Below are positions 17,574-26,934 of a stretch of DNA of 64,000 nucleotides, in pieces (positions within the stretch are counted from its first letter, which is position 1; the number at the start of each line of letters is the position of its first letter). The position numbers and the translations under genes are program-made. Below the pieces are notes generated by a model. The model was not told the DNA's origin and made no database searches. It was given only the letters and a program-made list of their open reading frames with translations. Source of the DNA: Methanoregulaceae archaeon (GTDB taxonomy: Archaea > Halobacteriota > Methanomicrobia > Methanomicrobiales > Methanospirillaceae); assembly GCA_013331415.1 (NCBI GenBank), contig DUGL01000188.1, forward strand, positions 8,453-72,452. Direction: 5' to 3'.

Positions 17574-20500
17574 ATGACTGTTATGACTAGAGCACGAAAT
17601 CTCCGAGCGAAATCCGCAGCACTCGCCCTCCTGCTCGTCCTCTGCCTGGTGCCCGGCATCATGGCTGACGGGTATGTGGGCGGCGTACCGCCGGTAACGG
17701 TACAGTCCGGGACGGTATCCGGCGGCCTGTATGTCGATGCGGATCTCCCCTCATGGGGATCGCTTGATGTAACGAAGACCTTCTCTCCCATCCCTGCAGT
17801 ACAGGATATCCCGTGGGCCCGGCTCTACGTTGCGGTATACTGCGGCCACATGCAGAACAACTACAACGGGACCGCCACGGTCTCCTTTGACGGAGATGGA
17901 GATGGCACTTTCGAGACGATCCTCGGAACAGAAGACCTCGAAGTCGCCTACGTGTTCGTGGAAGACGGGGGCACCACGCCGGTCGTGGTCAACGACCACT
18001 GCAACCGCGTCACGAGCGACTACCTGATGTGGTACGATGTCACCTCCCTGATCACGTCAACGACACCGAAGGCCCGGGTCGAGACCAGCCCGATCCATGG
18101 GAGCTTTGACGGCCGGATCAAGATGATCACGCTGGTCGTCGCATACAACGATGGCAGTGCAGGCCAGGTTCACTACTGGGTGAACCAGGGGCACGATATA
18201 GACTCGTACTATGCCGATGGTGCCGGTATGCCCTATACCGGCCAGAGCATCTTTGACCTGTCCGGGGTGTCCGGGACTGTTGGATCGGCGGCCCTGACCG
18301 TCAACCACCTGGCGAGCACCGACGGTTCATATGCATGGTCCGGTGATCCTATTCCCGCCGATCCCTCCGGTGCCACAAATCCTCCCGGGAGCAGCTGGCA
18401 GGGAGCATTTTTCGGGTACAACATCTGGGATTTGACCGATCTGATCGAGTTCGGAGATGAGTACGACCTCACCTACGACCGGACCGATCAATTCTACAAG
18501 ATCCCGCTCGTCACGCTCGCTGTCAGCGAGGCATCCCCGGTCTCAGACCTGGCCGTCACGTTCGTGAACCCGGACACCGGGAACGTCTTTGCCCTCGAGG
18601 AGAACCGCGTGCGTATCAACATCCGGAACAATGGCCCGGATGCATCGCCGGAGACCGAGGTCCGGCTCACCTCGACCGATGGGCTCGATGTCAGGGGCCC
18701 GGTCCACGCCATTGACCCGGGTGCGACCATCCCGGTCTTCCTGATCGACCCGACCATCCGCCCGAACGAGGGGGGGGCCGTCACGTACACGGCATTCGTT
18801 GACCCGGACAACACCCTCGTCGAACCGAATGAAGCGAACAACAGTCTGGACAGCACGCCAAAGCCCGTGAAGTTCAACGGGTACAAGGGGAAGCGGTACT
18901 GGGAGGGGAAGAGCGATGTCACGACGAAGCGCACCTTCGATCTCCGAGGAGGCCTCCTGTACTCTGCAGGTGACAGCGTCTACCTGCCCGGCGGGGTTGG
19001 CGGAGGCGGCTGGTCGTCTTCAACCGTGACCTGGACGGGGAGTGACCTTGCGCTCCCTGCCGGGGCAACAGTCCGGGAGGCACGCCTCTATGTCCCGTAC
19101 ACGTGGGATGATGCCGGGCAGATCCCGGACCACTTTTCGCTCACGTTCAATGGGAGCGGGGTGACTCACGAGTACCACTATACCGACAAGAGCAATTTCG
19201 GTGGCTATGCCAACCACGTGTACGGGCTGCTCACCTACAATGTGACGGGCCAGTTCAGTCCGTCCGGCAACAGCGCCGTGCTCACGAAGGATGATGCGAA
19301 CACCAACGCAGCACTGTACGGCCTCACCCTTGCCGTGGTGTATGAGGATCCCACCGCAACCCGGAAACAGATATTCCTGAACGAAGAGTTCGACCTCCTC
19401 GGTGCGGACGCCACCATGTACGCGACAACGCCGGAAGAGGCAACGGCGTACATCCCGTTCAGCGGGATGGTCGTCGCACCCGGAGAGGTCTCCGGCGCGG
19501 TCCTCACGACCTTCGTCCCGTCCGGGAACGGCCCCGAGGGCGACCTGCTCTTCAACGGTGACACCAGAGCGACCATGGTCTGGGACTACGGATCCACGGA
19601 CGGAACCCAGGTTGCGGTGGACAGCCGGGACGTGACCGCGTACCTGCAGGCATCAGGAAACGAGGCAGGGATACGATCCACACAGGGGGCGACCCCCGCG
19701 ATGGCCGCAAGCCACGCGTTCTTCGTTATCGATTACGCCGATACACCCCCGGTCGCCCAGTTCACCGCGAACACCACGTCCGGGACTGCGCCGCTCTCCG
19801 TCCAGTTCACCGACCAGTCCACCGGCACAGTCACCACGTATGCCTGGGACTTCACCAATGACGGGATTGTGGACAGCACCGCGAAGAACGCATCGTTCAC
19901 CTACTCCTCGGCAGGGACGTATACGGTGAACCTGACGGTGACCGGCCCGGGAGGAGCAGACAGCGAGGTAAAGGCGGGCTACATCACCGTGACTGCTGCC
20001 CCGGTTGCCCCGGTTGCAGCGTTCAGTGCAACACCGCTCGTGGGAGTGGCACCGCTATCCGTGACCTTCACCGATGAATCGGCCAACAACCCGACCGGAT
20101 GGTCGTGGGAGTACAACGCCGGTACCGGCTGGGTCGGGTTCTCCACTCAGCAGAACCCTGTACAGGTGTTCCACGCGGCCGGACCCTACGACATCCGGCT
20201 CACCGTGAACAATGCAGCGGGAAGCGACACCGAGACCAGGTTGCACGACATCGCGGTTGCAACCGGGATCGAACCCATCGTAAATTCCGGGAGCGGCACG
20301 GTGACCGGTGACCTGTTCGTCGAATCCCCGCTGGTATGGCCTGCGACGGAAGTAACCCCTGCCTTCACGCTGCCTGCCGCTGCGGTGGGGAACATCGAGT
20401 GGGCGAGGCTGTACGTCACCACATACTCGGGTTCGGCGCAGAACACCTATGCACTCACCTCGACGGTTACGCTGGACGGGACCATCCTTGGAGTCGAGAC

Positions 20501-23489
20501 CATGGACATTGCGTCCGAGACCAACGGCAACTCGTACCCGCTCAATGACCATGTCACCAAGGTGTACTCTGACTATGAAGCACAGTATGATGTGACGGGC
20601 CTGATCACCTCTGCAAGCCCGGTCGTCAACGTGAAGAGCGAGGCGATTGACGGAAAGAATTTCGATGGCCGGATCAAGGCAGTGACGCTGGTGGTCGCCT
20701 ATGATGACCCCTCGTCTGCCACAGAGACCCGGTACTGGGTGAACCACGGGCACCACTGGGCGAACCCCATGGACGGGCAGACCATCTTCGACACGACCGG
20801 TCTCCCGGCCGGATGGGTCAGCGCCGAGAGCGGGATACGTGTCCTCTCGGCCGGCGACGCCGCGTACAGCTTCAACGGCAACCCGAAAGCAGGCCAGGCC
20901 GGAAATAACTGGAATTACGATACCCTGAACACCTGGGATGTCACCGGGGACATTACCCCGGGAGCATCGAGCACGCTCGCCTATGCCCGGAGTGGTGCGT
21001 ACAAGGCAACGCTCGCCACCCTGAAAGTGAGCTATGCCGGTGCTCCCGCTGCAGGGTTCAGCGTAAATACGACGAGTGGTGCCGCACCGCTCCCGGTTCG
21101 GTTCACGGATGAATCCACAGGGGATATCTCGGACTGGTCATGGGTATTTGGTGATGGAGGGACTTCCAGCGAGAAGAATCCTGCCCACACGTACACCACC
21201 CCCGGCACGTACACCGTGAACCTGACGGTCACCGGTCCGGGCGGGTCGGACAGCGCGGTGGAGACAGACTTCATCACCGTGACCGGAACTGACCTCCCCG
21301 ACCTCGTGATCACGCAGATTACCCCCAATGGAAACGAGCTCTTTGCGCATGAGTCCAATACCATCAATGCAACAGTGAGGAACAACGGCACGGCAGCCGC
21401 GGGACCGTTCTCTGTCCGGATCGACGCAGCGGGGTCATTGTACGATGCTGCCCTCTCTGGCCTGGCCGCAGGCGCCCAGCAGGAAGTACAGGTAACTGAC
21501 ACCACGCTGCGGACTGCTGGTGATAGTGTCACCATCACCGCGACCGCGGACCCTGACCTCGCAGTAGCAGAATCCAACGAGACCAACAATGCCCTCTCCA
21601 TCACGAAGACCGTGATGAGCAACGGATACAAAGGGAAGCGCTGGACCGATGGGAATGACATCGAGACGGTGGCGACCTTCGAAGGACGGGTGGGGATGGC
21701 ATACTCGACCGGCGATGCCGCTTACCGGGCTGCGGGATGGACCGGTGCGACCACAAACTGGACCGCTTCAGACCTGCCCATACCCGGGACTGCGACCATC
21801 CTCCTTGCCCGCCTCTACCAGGGGTACACCTTCGACCAGACCCCCGGCGGCACCCCGGTCTGGACTATGACCTTCAACGGCCAGCAGGTCACCCCCGATG
21901 CCCTGTACACGGACCGGAAGGGCTATGGCTCGTTCAACTACCCCTCGGGCCTCTATGCCTACACCGTGACCGATCTCTTCTCTATGACCGGGAATGCGGC
22001 CTCGGTCACCCCTGGTGCCGGGAACAATAACGGCCTGTACGGGAGCTACCTCCTGGTGATCTACGAGGATGAGAACGAACCGGTCCGGAAGATCTGGATC
22101 AACGAGGAGTGCGATCTCCTGTACTCGGGGACCACCCGGTTCGTCTCGGATGAGGAGGCAACCTCCTCTGCACCGTTTGCAGGGGCTGGCGTGGACGGTC
22201 TCGATGAAGCCAGGGTCCTCGCCATCCTCTTCTCTGCAAACGAGGCAGGGAAGAGTGTATTCATCTTCAACGGGCAGGATTACGGCGACCTCTCGCCCGG
22301 GTTCCTTGCCGGGCCCCAGGTGACGCTCTCGGAATTCGATGTCACGGGCAGCGTGGTGAGCGGGGAGAATTCTGCCCTCTTCCGGAGCGTGATGGTGGGT
22401 GCCAGCGGTGACAACATGGTTGCCGCAGGGGCAGTACTCATCACCGAGTACGCCGAGGATGCACCGGTCGCAGCGTTCACCGCAGACCCCACCAGCGGCA
22501 CTGCCCCGCTCCCAGTCCAGTTCACCGACGGGTCAACCGGGACGATCACCTCGAGGACCTGGGACTTCGGGGACGGTTTCACCAGTTACGACCAGAACCC
22601 GGTCCATACCTATGTGGATCCCGGCACGTATTCCGTGAACCTGACGGTCACCGGGCCCGGTGGCTCGGACAGCGAGGTGAAGACCGGCTACATCACAATA
22701 CCTGTCCAACCTGTTCCACCAGGTGCCGGATTCACGGCTGATCCCACCGATGGCACTGCCCCGCTTCCAGTCCAGTTCACCGATGAGTCAACCGGGACGA
22801 TCAGCTCGTGGACCTGGAATTTCGGCGATGGTTTCACCAGTCACGACCAGAACCCGTCGCATACGTACACCGTACCCGGCACCTACACCGTGAATCTCAC
22901 GGTCACCGGCCCCGGTGGATCGGACAGCGAGGTGAAGACCGGCTATATCACCGTGACCGCCCCGCCCGGAGAGATTGTGGCAGACTTCGTTGCCGCACCC
23001 CTCTCCGGGTCCCGGCCTCTCCTCGTCCGCTACACCGACCAGTCCACCGGACTGATCACCGCGTGGGCCTGGGACTTCAACAACGATGGCCGGGTGGACA
23101 GCACCCTGCAGAATCCCACTCATGCCTATTTCCTGCCGGGCAGCTACACCGTCCGGCTCACGGTGAGCGGCCCGGACGGGACAGATGAAGAGGTCAGGAA
23201 AGGATATATCACCGTGACCGAACCAGCGAAACGCCCGTTCGCCCGGTTCACCCAGGACAACCGGTTCGGGGTCGCCCCCCTCACCGTCCAGTTCACGGAC
23301 CGATCGATGAACAGCCCGGACACCTACCTCTGGAGTTTCGGTGACGGGACCACGTCATCGGAGATGAATCCGGAGCACACCTTCGGGCTCCCGGGATTGT
23401 ACCGCGTCAGCCTCACCGTCTCGAATGATGCGGGGAGCGGCAGCACATCCGGGTATGTCGTGGTGCGCAGGCCATGGGGATTCTTCTGA
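17574..23489 (+). CDS. Giant surface protein: four DUF3344, two CARDB, seven PKD
   Basis: 1971 residues, ATG at 17574 preceded by GGTGG; an ATG at 17583 is also possible. Signal peptide ends near GIMADGYVGG. Approximate order: DUF3344 (30-318), CARDB (322-432), DUF3344 (434-722), PKD, PKD (724-899), DUF3344 (901-1154), PKD (1156-1237), CARDB (1239-1345), DUF3344 (1347-1627), PKD x4 (1629-1967), tail VVVRRPWGFF. The first half parallels the 11973 protein domain by domain. The later part adds a CARDB-DUF3344 pair like that in the 8591 protein, so it looks assembled from blocks of its neighbours. PKD and CARDB domains are extracellular beta modules; DUF3344 is uncharacterised. Own promoter likely. 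No anchor visible. Confidence 0.88.
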   Translation: MTVMTRARNLRAKSAALALLLVLCLVPGIMADGYVGGVPPVTVQSGTVSGGLYVDADLPSWGSLDVTKTFSPIPAVQDIPWARLYVAVYCGHMQNNYNGTATVSFDGDGDGTFETILGTEDLEVAYVFVEDGGTTPVVVNDHCNRVTSDYLMWYDVTSLITSTTPKARVETSPIHGSFDGRIKMITLVVAYNDGSAGQVHYWVNQGHDIDSYYADGAGMPYTGQSIFDLSGVSGTVGSAALTVNHLASTDGSYAWSGDPIPADPSGATNPPGSSWQGAFFGYNIWDLTDLIEFGDEYDLTYDRTDQFYKIPLVTLAVSEASPVSDLAVTFVNPDTGNVFALEENRVRINIRNNGPDASPETEVRLTSTDGLDVRGPVHAIDPGATIPVFLIDPTIRPNEGGAVTYTAFVDPDNTLVEPNEANNSLDSTPKPVKFNGYKGKRYWEGKSDVTTKRTFDLRGGLLYSAGDSVYLPGGVGGGGWSSSTVTWTGSDLALPAGATVREARLYVPYTWDDAGQIPDHFSLTFNGSGVTHEYHYTDKSNFGGYANHVYGLLTYNVTGQFSPSGNSAVLTKDDANTNAALYGLTLAVVYEDPTATRKQIFLNEEFDLLGADATMYATTPEEATAYIPFSGMVVAPGEVSGAVLTTFVPSGNGPEGDLLFNGDTRATMVWDYGSTDGTQVAVDSRDVTAYLQASGNEAGIRSTQGATPAMAASHAFFVIDYADTPPVAQFTANTTSGTAPLSVQFTDQSTGTVTTYAWDFTNDGIVDSTAKNASFTYSSAGTYTVNLTVTGPGGADSEVKAGYITVTAAPVAPVAAFSATPLVGVAPLSVTFTDESANNPTGWSWEYNAGTGWVGFSTQQNPVQVFHAAGPYDIRLTVNNAAGSDTETRLHDIAVATGIEPIVNSGSGTVTGDLFVESPLVWPATEVTPAFTLPAAAVGNIEWARLYVTTYSGSAQNTYALTSTVTLDGTILGVETMDIASETNGNSYPLNDHVTKVYSDYEAQYDVTGLITSASPVVNVKSEAIDGKNFDGRIKAVTLVVAYDDPSSATETRYWVNHGHHWANPMDGQTIFDTTGLPAGWVSAESGIRVLSAGDAAYSFNGNPKAGQAGNNWNYDTLNTWDVTGDITPGASSTLAYARSGAYKATLATLKVSYAGAPAAGFSVNTTSGAAPLPVRFTDESTGDISDWSWVFGDGGTSSEKNPAHTYTTPGTYTVNLTVTGPGGSDSAVETDFITVTGTDLPDLVITQITPNGNELFAHESNTINATVRNNGTAAAGPFSVRIDAAGSLYDAALSGLAAGAQQEVQVTDTTLRTAGDSVTITATADPDLAVAESNETNNALSITKTVMSNGYKGKRWTDGNDIETVATFEGRVGMAYSTGDAAYRAAGWTGATTNWTASDLPIPGTATILLARLYQGYTFDQTPGGTPVWTMTFNGQQVTPDALYTDRKGYGSFNYPSGLYAYTVTDLFSMTGNAASVTPGAGNNNGLYGSYLLVIYEDENEPVRKIWINEECDLLYSGTTRFVSDEEATSSAPFAGAGVDGLDEARVLAILFSANEAGKSVFIFNGQDYGDLSPGFLAGPQVTLSEFDVTGSVVSGENSALFRSVMVGASGDNMVAAGAVLITEYAEDAPVAAFTADPTSGTAPLPVQFTDGSTGTITSRTWDFGDGFTSYDQNPVHTYVDPGTYSVNLTVTGPGGSDSEVKTGYITIPVQPVPPGAGFTADPTDGTAPLPVQFTDESTGTISSWTWNFGDGFTSHDQNPSHTYTVPGTYTVNLTVTGPGGSDSEVKTGYITVTAPPGEIVADFVAAPLSGSRPLLVRYTDQSTGLITAWAWDFNNDGRVDSTLQNPTHAYFLPGSYTVRLTVSGPDGTDEEVRKGYITVTEPAKRPFARFTQDNRFGVAPLTVQFTDRSMNSPDTYLWSFGDGTTSSEMNPEHTFGLPGLYRVSLTVSNDAGSGSTSGYVVVRRPWGFF

Positions 23490-23512
23490 AGACCCCTCCC
23501 TCTTTTTCCCCC

Positions 23513-23517
23513 GCATG
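23513..23517 (+). terminator. T-run after the 17574 gene
   Basis: TTTTT in a pyrimidine-rich context, 24 bases after the stop. No convincing hairpin; simple T-runs can terminate archaeal transcription. Confidence 0.3.
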
Positions 23518-23739
23518 ATTCCTCCAGTGTCCGGGACCATGATCAACACTACGAAGGTATCGGCAGGATAGAGGTGCGGGAACCTGCGCACCTTCCTTCC
23601 GGCGGGATTACCCGGATGGAACAATTCATCGGGAGCCTGTGCCCGGAACGATGCGTGGCAGAATCAGGTCTCACCGTTCTCCGGGAGCATATCTATATGA
23701 GGAGGTACTCCCAGTTACGTAGTATGAGAGGGTGAAAAG

Positions 23740-24381
23740 ATGTCAAATAATCTTACGATTCAAAAATACGTCATACTCTTCCTGCTCATATCTGCACTGT
23801 CCTGCATCTCCCTTGCGGACTCCACCCTCCACATCACCGGGGTGATTGAACCAGTTCACGGACCCGTTGCCAACTTCACCGGTTTCCCGCTCTCGGGCAG
23901 CGCTCCGCTCATCGTCCGCTTCACCGACCAGTCCACCGGCCCTGTCACCGCGTGGGCCTGGGACTTTGAGAATGACGGCCGGGTGGACAGCAGGCTCCGG
24001 AATCCTCTTACCGTTTACCGGAATCCCGGGACCTATTCAGTCCGCCTCACGGTCTCGGGGCCTGACGGCAGCGGTGAACGGACCAGGGAGGACTACATCA
24101 CCGTCACCATCCCGGTAAGACCACCGGTGGCCCGCTTCTCCCAGGATACCCGCTTCGGGTTTGCCCCCCTCACGGTCCGGTTCACCGACCGGTCAATCGG
24201 GAACCCAACGAGCTACCTCTGGACATTCGGTGACGGGGCAACCTCGACTGCGGCCAACCCTGTCCACACCTACCTGGATCCCGGGTTCTACCGGGTCAGC
24301 CTGCAGGTGAGCAATGACGGCGGGACCTCGACTGCCGGCGGGATGGTGGTCGTTCTGCGACCATGGTTCAGGCCATTCTGA
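23740..24381 (+). CDS. Small exported protein with two PKD domains and aromatic tail
   Basis: 213 residues, ATG at 23740 with GGTGA five bases upstream. Signal peptide (LLISALSCISLADST), then two PKD domains (about 45-125, 130-208). It closes with VVVLRPWFRPF. Layout and length match the 16562 protein closely, including the mid-protein junction followed by F-x-QD and APLTV-x-FTDRS. It is separate from the giant gene upstream (250-bp gap holding no supported gene) and probably has its own promoter. Function unknown. Confidence 0.82.
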   Translation: MSNNLTIQKYVILFLLISALSCISLADSTLHITGVIEPVHGPVANFTGFPLSGSAPLIVRFTDQSTGPVTAWAWDFENDGRVDSRLRNPLTVYRNPGTYSVRLTVSGPDGSGERTREDYITVTIPVRPPVARFSQDTRFGFAPLTVRFTDRSIGNPTSYLWTFGDGATSTAANPVHTYLDPGFYRVSLQVSNDGGTSTAGGMVVVLRPWFRPF

Positions 24382-24578
24382 ACCGTCTATTTTTCTGACC
24401 TCTCCAGAGCAGGAGGCTGGGGACTGGATTGCCACGATATACTGGAAGACAGGTGAGGACTTCATGGTTCACAGGACCTCTCCAACGATGACAGCGCTAC
24501 CGCCAGGTTATTTCATATCGTCCCGGGCTGGGGAGGGAACCTGCAGGATTCTCCCCGCTGCTTCCGGGAGAAACTAAC

Positions 24579-24594
24579 TTTTGATATATCAAAA
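24579..24594. promoter_or_regulatory. Perfect 16-bp palindrome, possible operator
   Basis: TTTTGATATATCAAAA is fully self-complementary and lies in the AT-rich region 145-160 bases before the basic-protein gene at 24739. Candidate regulator site; it could also supply a TATA element. Confidence 0.35.
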
Positions 24595-24611
24595 ATTTTA
24601 TCACAATATTT

Positions 24612-24635
24612 ATTACGAATAAATCTATTTGTAAT
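24612..24635. promoter_or_regulatory. Imperfect 24-bp palindrome, possible operator
   Basis: ATTAC-GAATAAATCTATTT-GTAAT has matching outer arms (ATTAC/GTAAT) and a mostly symmetrical centre. It lies about 100 bases before the gene at 24739. Together with the palindrome at 24579 it makes this a likely control region. Confidence 0.35.
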
Positions 24636-24738
24636 ATTATGGTGCAGCCTCCTCTCAGGGTGGGTGTACCAGCAGTACTGCCGATGGTCCGGGATCATCA
24701 GCGGAAAGACACCGATTGCGCATGAAAAGGACAGCAGC

Positions 24739-25092
24739 ATGGAGAACGGGAAAATAGCCAAGGAGATGCATCCCGCCAAAAAGAAGGTTGCAAACGAGAG
24801 AAAAACAGTGGAAAAAACCGTGATGCAACCGCCGGCGGAGGAGGGGAAAGCCACAGGAAAACGAGCCAGCGCTACGGGCAAAAAAGCAGGCATGGAAGCG
24901 ACTGCAGCGGCAAAACCGGCGAAAAAGACTGCAGCGAAAGGAGCGGGGAAGGCGGCGGCTGCACCGGCAGGACAGGGTGCTGAAAAACAACCGGCGAAAC
25001 CAGCAGCATCGGAGAAGAGGGCGAAAAAAACCGCCGCATCCCCGGCTCAGGAGGAATTGAGGAAACCAGGCAGGAAACCAGCAACCAGATAA
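24739..25092 (+). CDS. Lys/Ala/Pro-rich basic protein, histone H1-like
   Basis: 117 residues from the ATG at 24739 (AAGGAC upstream); the frame is open from 24664. Composition is strongly biased to K, A, P, G and E, with repeated KKT/AAK-type blocks (KPAKKTAAKGAGKAAAAP, EKRAKKTAASPA) and a basic end KPATR. There is no signal peptide or membrane segment. Such sequences are intrinsically disordered and resemble histone H1 tails or bacterial Hc1/AlgP-like proteins, so nucleic-acid binding is a reasonable inference. A TTTTT follows at 25098-25102. Low complexity makes any family assignment unsafe. Confidence 0.65.
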   Translation: MENGKIAKEMHPAKKKVANERKTVEKTVMQPPAEEGKATGKRASATGKKAGMEATAAAKPAKKTAAKGAGKAAAAPAGQGAEKQPAKPAASEKRAKKTAASPAQEELRKPGRKPATR

Positions 25093-25478
25093 CTCTCTTT
25101 TTACTACGTCCCCTCACTCATCAACCAGGAGCCCCTCACACGAGAAACCGCTGCAGGGAACGATATCCCCTCGGTATTCTTTCTGAACGCTGATGAGACT
25201 GCTCCTTTTAAAACCCCGGCAGGGCGTTCATCACTGGGATCCCTGGCGCCGGAACAGTTGGATTCAGCCGGTTACCAAGGGAGGCTGCGGTATCCAATGG
25301 CCGGATTCCCTCCCTCTCAGAGCCGTGCCAATCGCACCGACTGCAAGAGCACATACCTGCAGATCCGGCAGGATGCCATCGCTGTCAGAGCCCGGCCCGG
25401 TTGCGGCAGCGGTCAGCGGAATCTGGCTGGCAGTGCAAGAGCGAATGACACCCCCGCCGGATCCCGCAGTACCTCCCA
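25093..25478. other. Intergenic stretch without a supported gene
   Basis: 386 bases between two convergent genes. Several short frames exist on both strands, none with a convincing start or recognisable product. Only the T-run at 25098-25102, probably a terminator for the basic-protein gene, stands out. Confidence 0.45.
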
Positions 25479-25874
25479 TCAGTACGGTACCTTTGCTATC
25501 AGCCAGTCCCCGAGGATGAGCGGTACCGTGAAGGTCTCCTTCCAGTCAGCGCCCCCTTCCGCCAGAACGATGACCAGGCACTCTTTCCTGTTCCTCGTGA
25601 TGGATGTCGGGTCCACCCTGACGGAGAGGTGGATGCGATCGGGGAGGGTCAGGGGGATGGGAAGGGTGGGCTTCTCCAGGCAGCAGTCCCACCCGCCCTC
25701 CTTTTCGAGCGCTGCCCGGCAGGTCCGGTAGCCGAGCTGCAGGTACCGGTCCCGGGCAATCTTCCTGCCAACCTCGCCCAGTTTTGCATTCAGCTGCTGG
25801 TAGCTCGAATCCCGGTCCCACCGGGAAATACCGAGGGCATCAGCGACCACGTCGAACCACGGGGGATAGCGCAT
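25479..25874 (-). CDS. Hypothetical protein, 131 residues
   Basis: I do not recognise a family. The ATG at 25874 has an AGAGGT a few bases upstream and an AT-rich promoter-like block at 25885-25935, which supports a real gene. The N-terminal half is helical (RWDRDSSYQQLNAKLGE), and the C-terminal half alternates strands with a charged TSITRNRKE segment. There are two adjacent cysteines near residue 84. No signal peptide or clear membrane helix. Confidence 0.5.
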   Translation of the reverse strand: MRYPPWFDVVADALGISRWDRDSSYQQLNAKLGEVGRKIARDRYLQLGYRTCRAALEKEGGWDCCLEKPTLPIPLTLPDRIHLSVRVDPTSITRNRKECLVIVLAEGGADWKETFTVPLILGDWLIAKVPY

Positions 25875-25892
25875 TTACCTCTGAGAGGTATA

Positions 25893-25906
25893 GTATTACA
25901 TAATAC
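25893..25906. promoter_or_regulatory. 14-bp near-palindrome in the promoter of the 25479 gene
   Basis: GTATTACATAATAC is symmetrical except at its centre. It lies about 20-30 bases before the minus-strand start at 25874, where a TATA box or operator would be. Confidence 0.35.
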
Positions 25907-26038
25907 AAAATATTTGTGAATATATGTGATTAATAATTCTGCATCGGGTGCCCAAATCACTTCTGCAGGGTACCTTCAGACCCGGAAGAGAACCATGCTT
26001 TTTTTTATCATGGAAAACCATCATCATGTATTGGAATC

Positions 26039-26329
26039 ATGCCATCGGCTGCGGAGATACGGGAGATCCTGCGGGGATGCCTGCCGGAGATACGGGAAAA
26101 ATACGGTGTAACCTCTATTGGTGTATTCGGATCCTATGCCCGGGGAGAGGAGTCGCCGGGCAGCGATATCGATCTTATGGTTGAATTCGATCGTCCCATT
26201 GGATGGGAACTGGTGGACCTGGCGGATTACCTTGAATCCATCCTCCATCATCGGGTCGATCTCGTCATACGGAGATCCCTGCACCCGCTCATCCGCGATG
26301 CCATCCTTGCCGAGGTACAGTATGCATGA
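26039..26329 (+). CDS. MntA-type nucleotidyltransferase antitoxin
   Basis: 96 residues. All three catalytic carboxylates of the minimal NTase fold are present: G31-S32 with D43-x-D45 (GSYARGEESPGSDID) and D74 in HRVDLVI. The length is typical of MntA proteins. The four-base overlap with the HEPN gene at 26326 shows co-expression. In studied systems MntA AMPylates HepT to block its RNase. Upstream 25907-26038 is AT-rich and probably holds the promoter. Confidence 0.9.
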   Translation: MPSAAEIREILRGCLPEIREKYGVTSIGVFGSYARGEESPGSDIDLMVEFDRPIGWELVDLADYLESILHHRVDLVIRRSLHPLIRDAILAEVQYA

Positions 26330-26670
26330 CCGGGCGGTCTCCTGTATTGTATTTATCTGAAATCCTCGCATCGATGGAGAAGATCGAGCGCTATACGGCC
26401 GGGCTCTCCTACGAAGAGTTTATCCACAGCGAACTGATCATGGATGCAGTTGAGCGCAATCTCGAAAAGATTGGGGAGGCTGCTGCCGCAATCCCGGAAA
26501 CGATCAGGAACAGGCATCCCGATATACCATGGAGAACTATTGTGGGGTTGAGAAACAAGGTTATCCATCACTATTTTACCGTGGACCAGGATGTGATATG
26601 GCAGATTGTCACAGAGAATATTCCGTCAACAAAGGGCAGAATTGCCGATATCCTCAGGGAATATTCGTAG
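26326..26670 (+). CDS. HepT-type HEPN toxin (DUF86)
   Basis: 114 residues, helical, with R76-x4-H81-x-Y83 (RNKVIHHY), the HEPN RNase and AMPylation-target motif. The EKIGEAAAAIP and HPDIPWRTIVGLRN segments are typical of DUF86 proteins. It overlaps the NTase gene by ATGA. This pair is closer to the canonical family than the pair at 6873-7713, where the NTase third acid is unclear. Confidence 0.92.
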   Translation: MTGRSPVLYLSEILASMEKIERYTAGLSYEEFIHSELIMDAVERNLEKIGEAAAAIPETIRNRHPDIPWRTIVGLRNKVIHHYFTVDQDVIWQIVTENIPSTKGRIADILREYS

Positions 26671-26721
26671 TACCGGGTTTTTTTTAAATCCTGGCATCCT
26701 TTACTTCACGTTTTTTGCATC

Positions 26722-26800
26722 AAAATGGCTCTGTCGTGCACTTTACTGAGACGTATTGACCCACCACCTGGCACTAACAGGATGAAATAGTTCAACCCCG
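26722..26800. mobile_element. Possible insertion-sequence end remnant
   Basis: AAAATGGCTCTGT (from about 26724) recurs at 47330 inside the IS5-like transposase fragment. A GACCCACC...CCGGAAC stretch loosely resembles the IS21-like end at 47641-47680. No transposase frame is present. The rest of the gap 26671-26934 shows nothing else. Confidence 0.25.
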
Positions 26801-26934
26801 GAACGATGTGGTTCAGAAACGGGTAGGGATAACCAGCTTGATCAGGTCGATCAGGCTATTCCAAGACCCTGAGCAGCATAGCCGGTGACACATAGCTCCG
26901 CTTTCGCCTCTCCGCTCCCTGGAGAAAAAATGCC

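Noticed and set aside
25258..25731. A 157-codon plus-strand frame.
   Set aside because: It overlaps the minus-strand gene at 25479, which has the better promoter and ribosome site; its sequence is Ser/Arg-rich as expected of a shadow frame.
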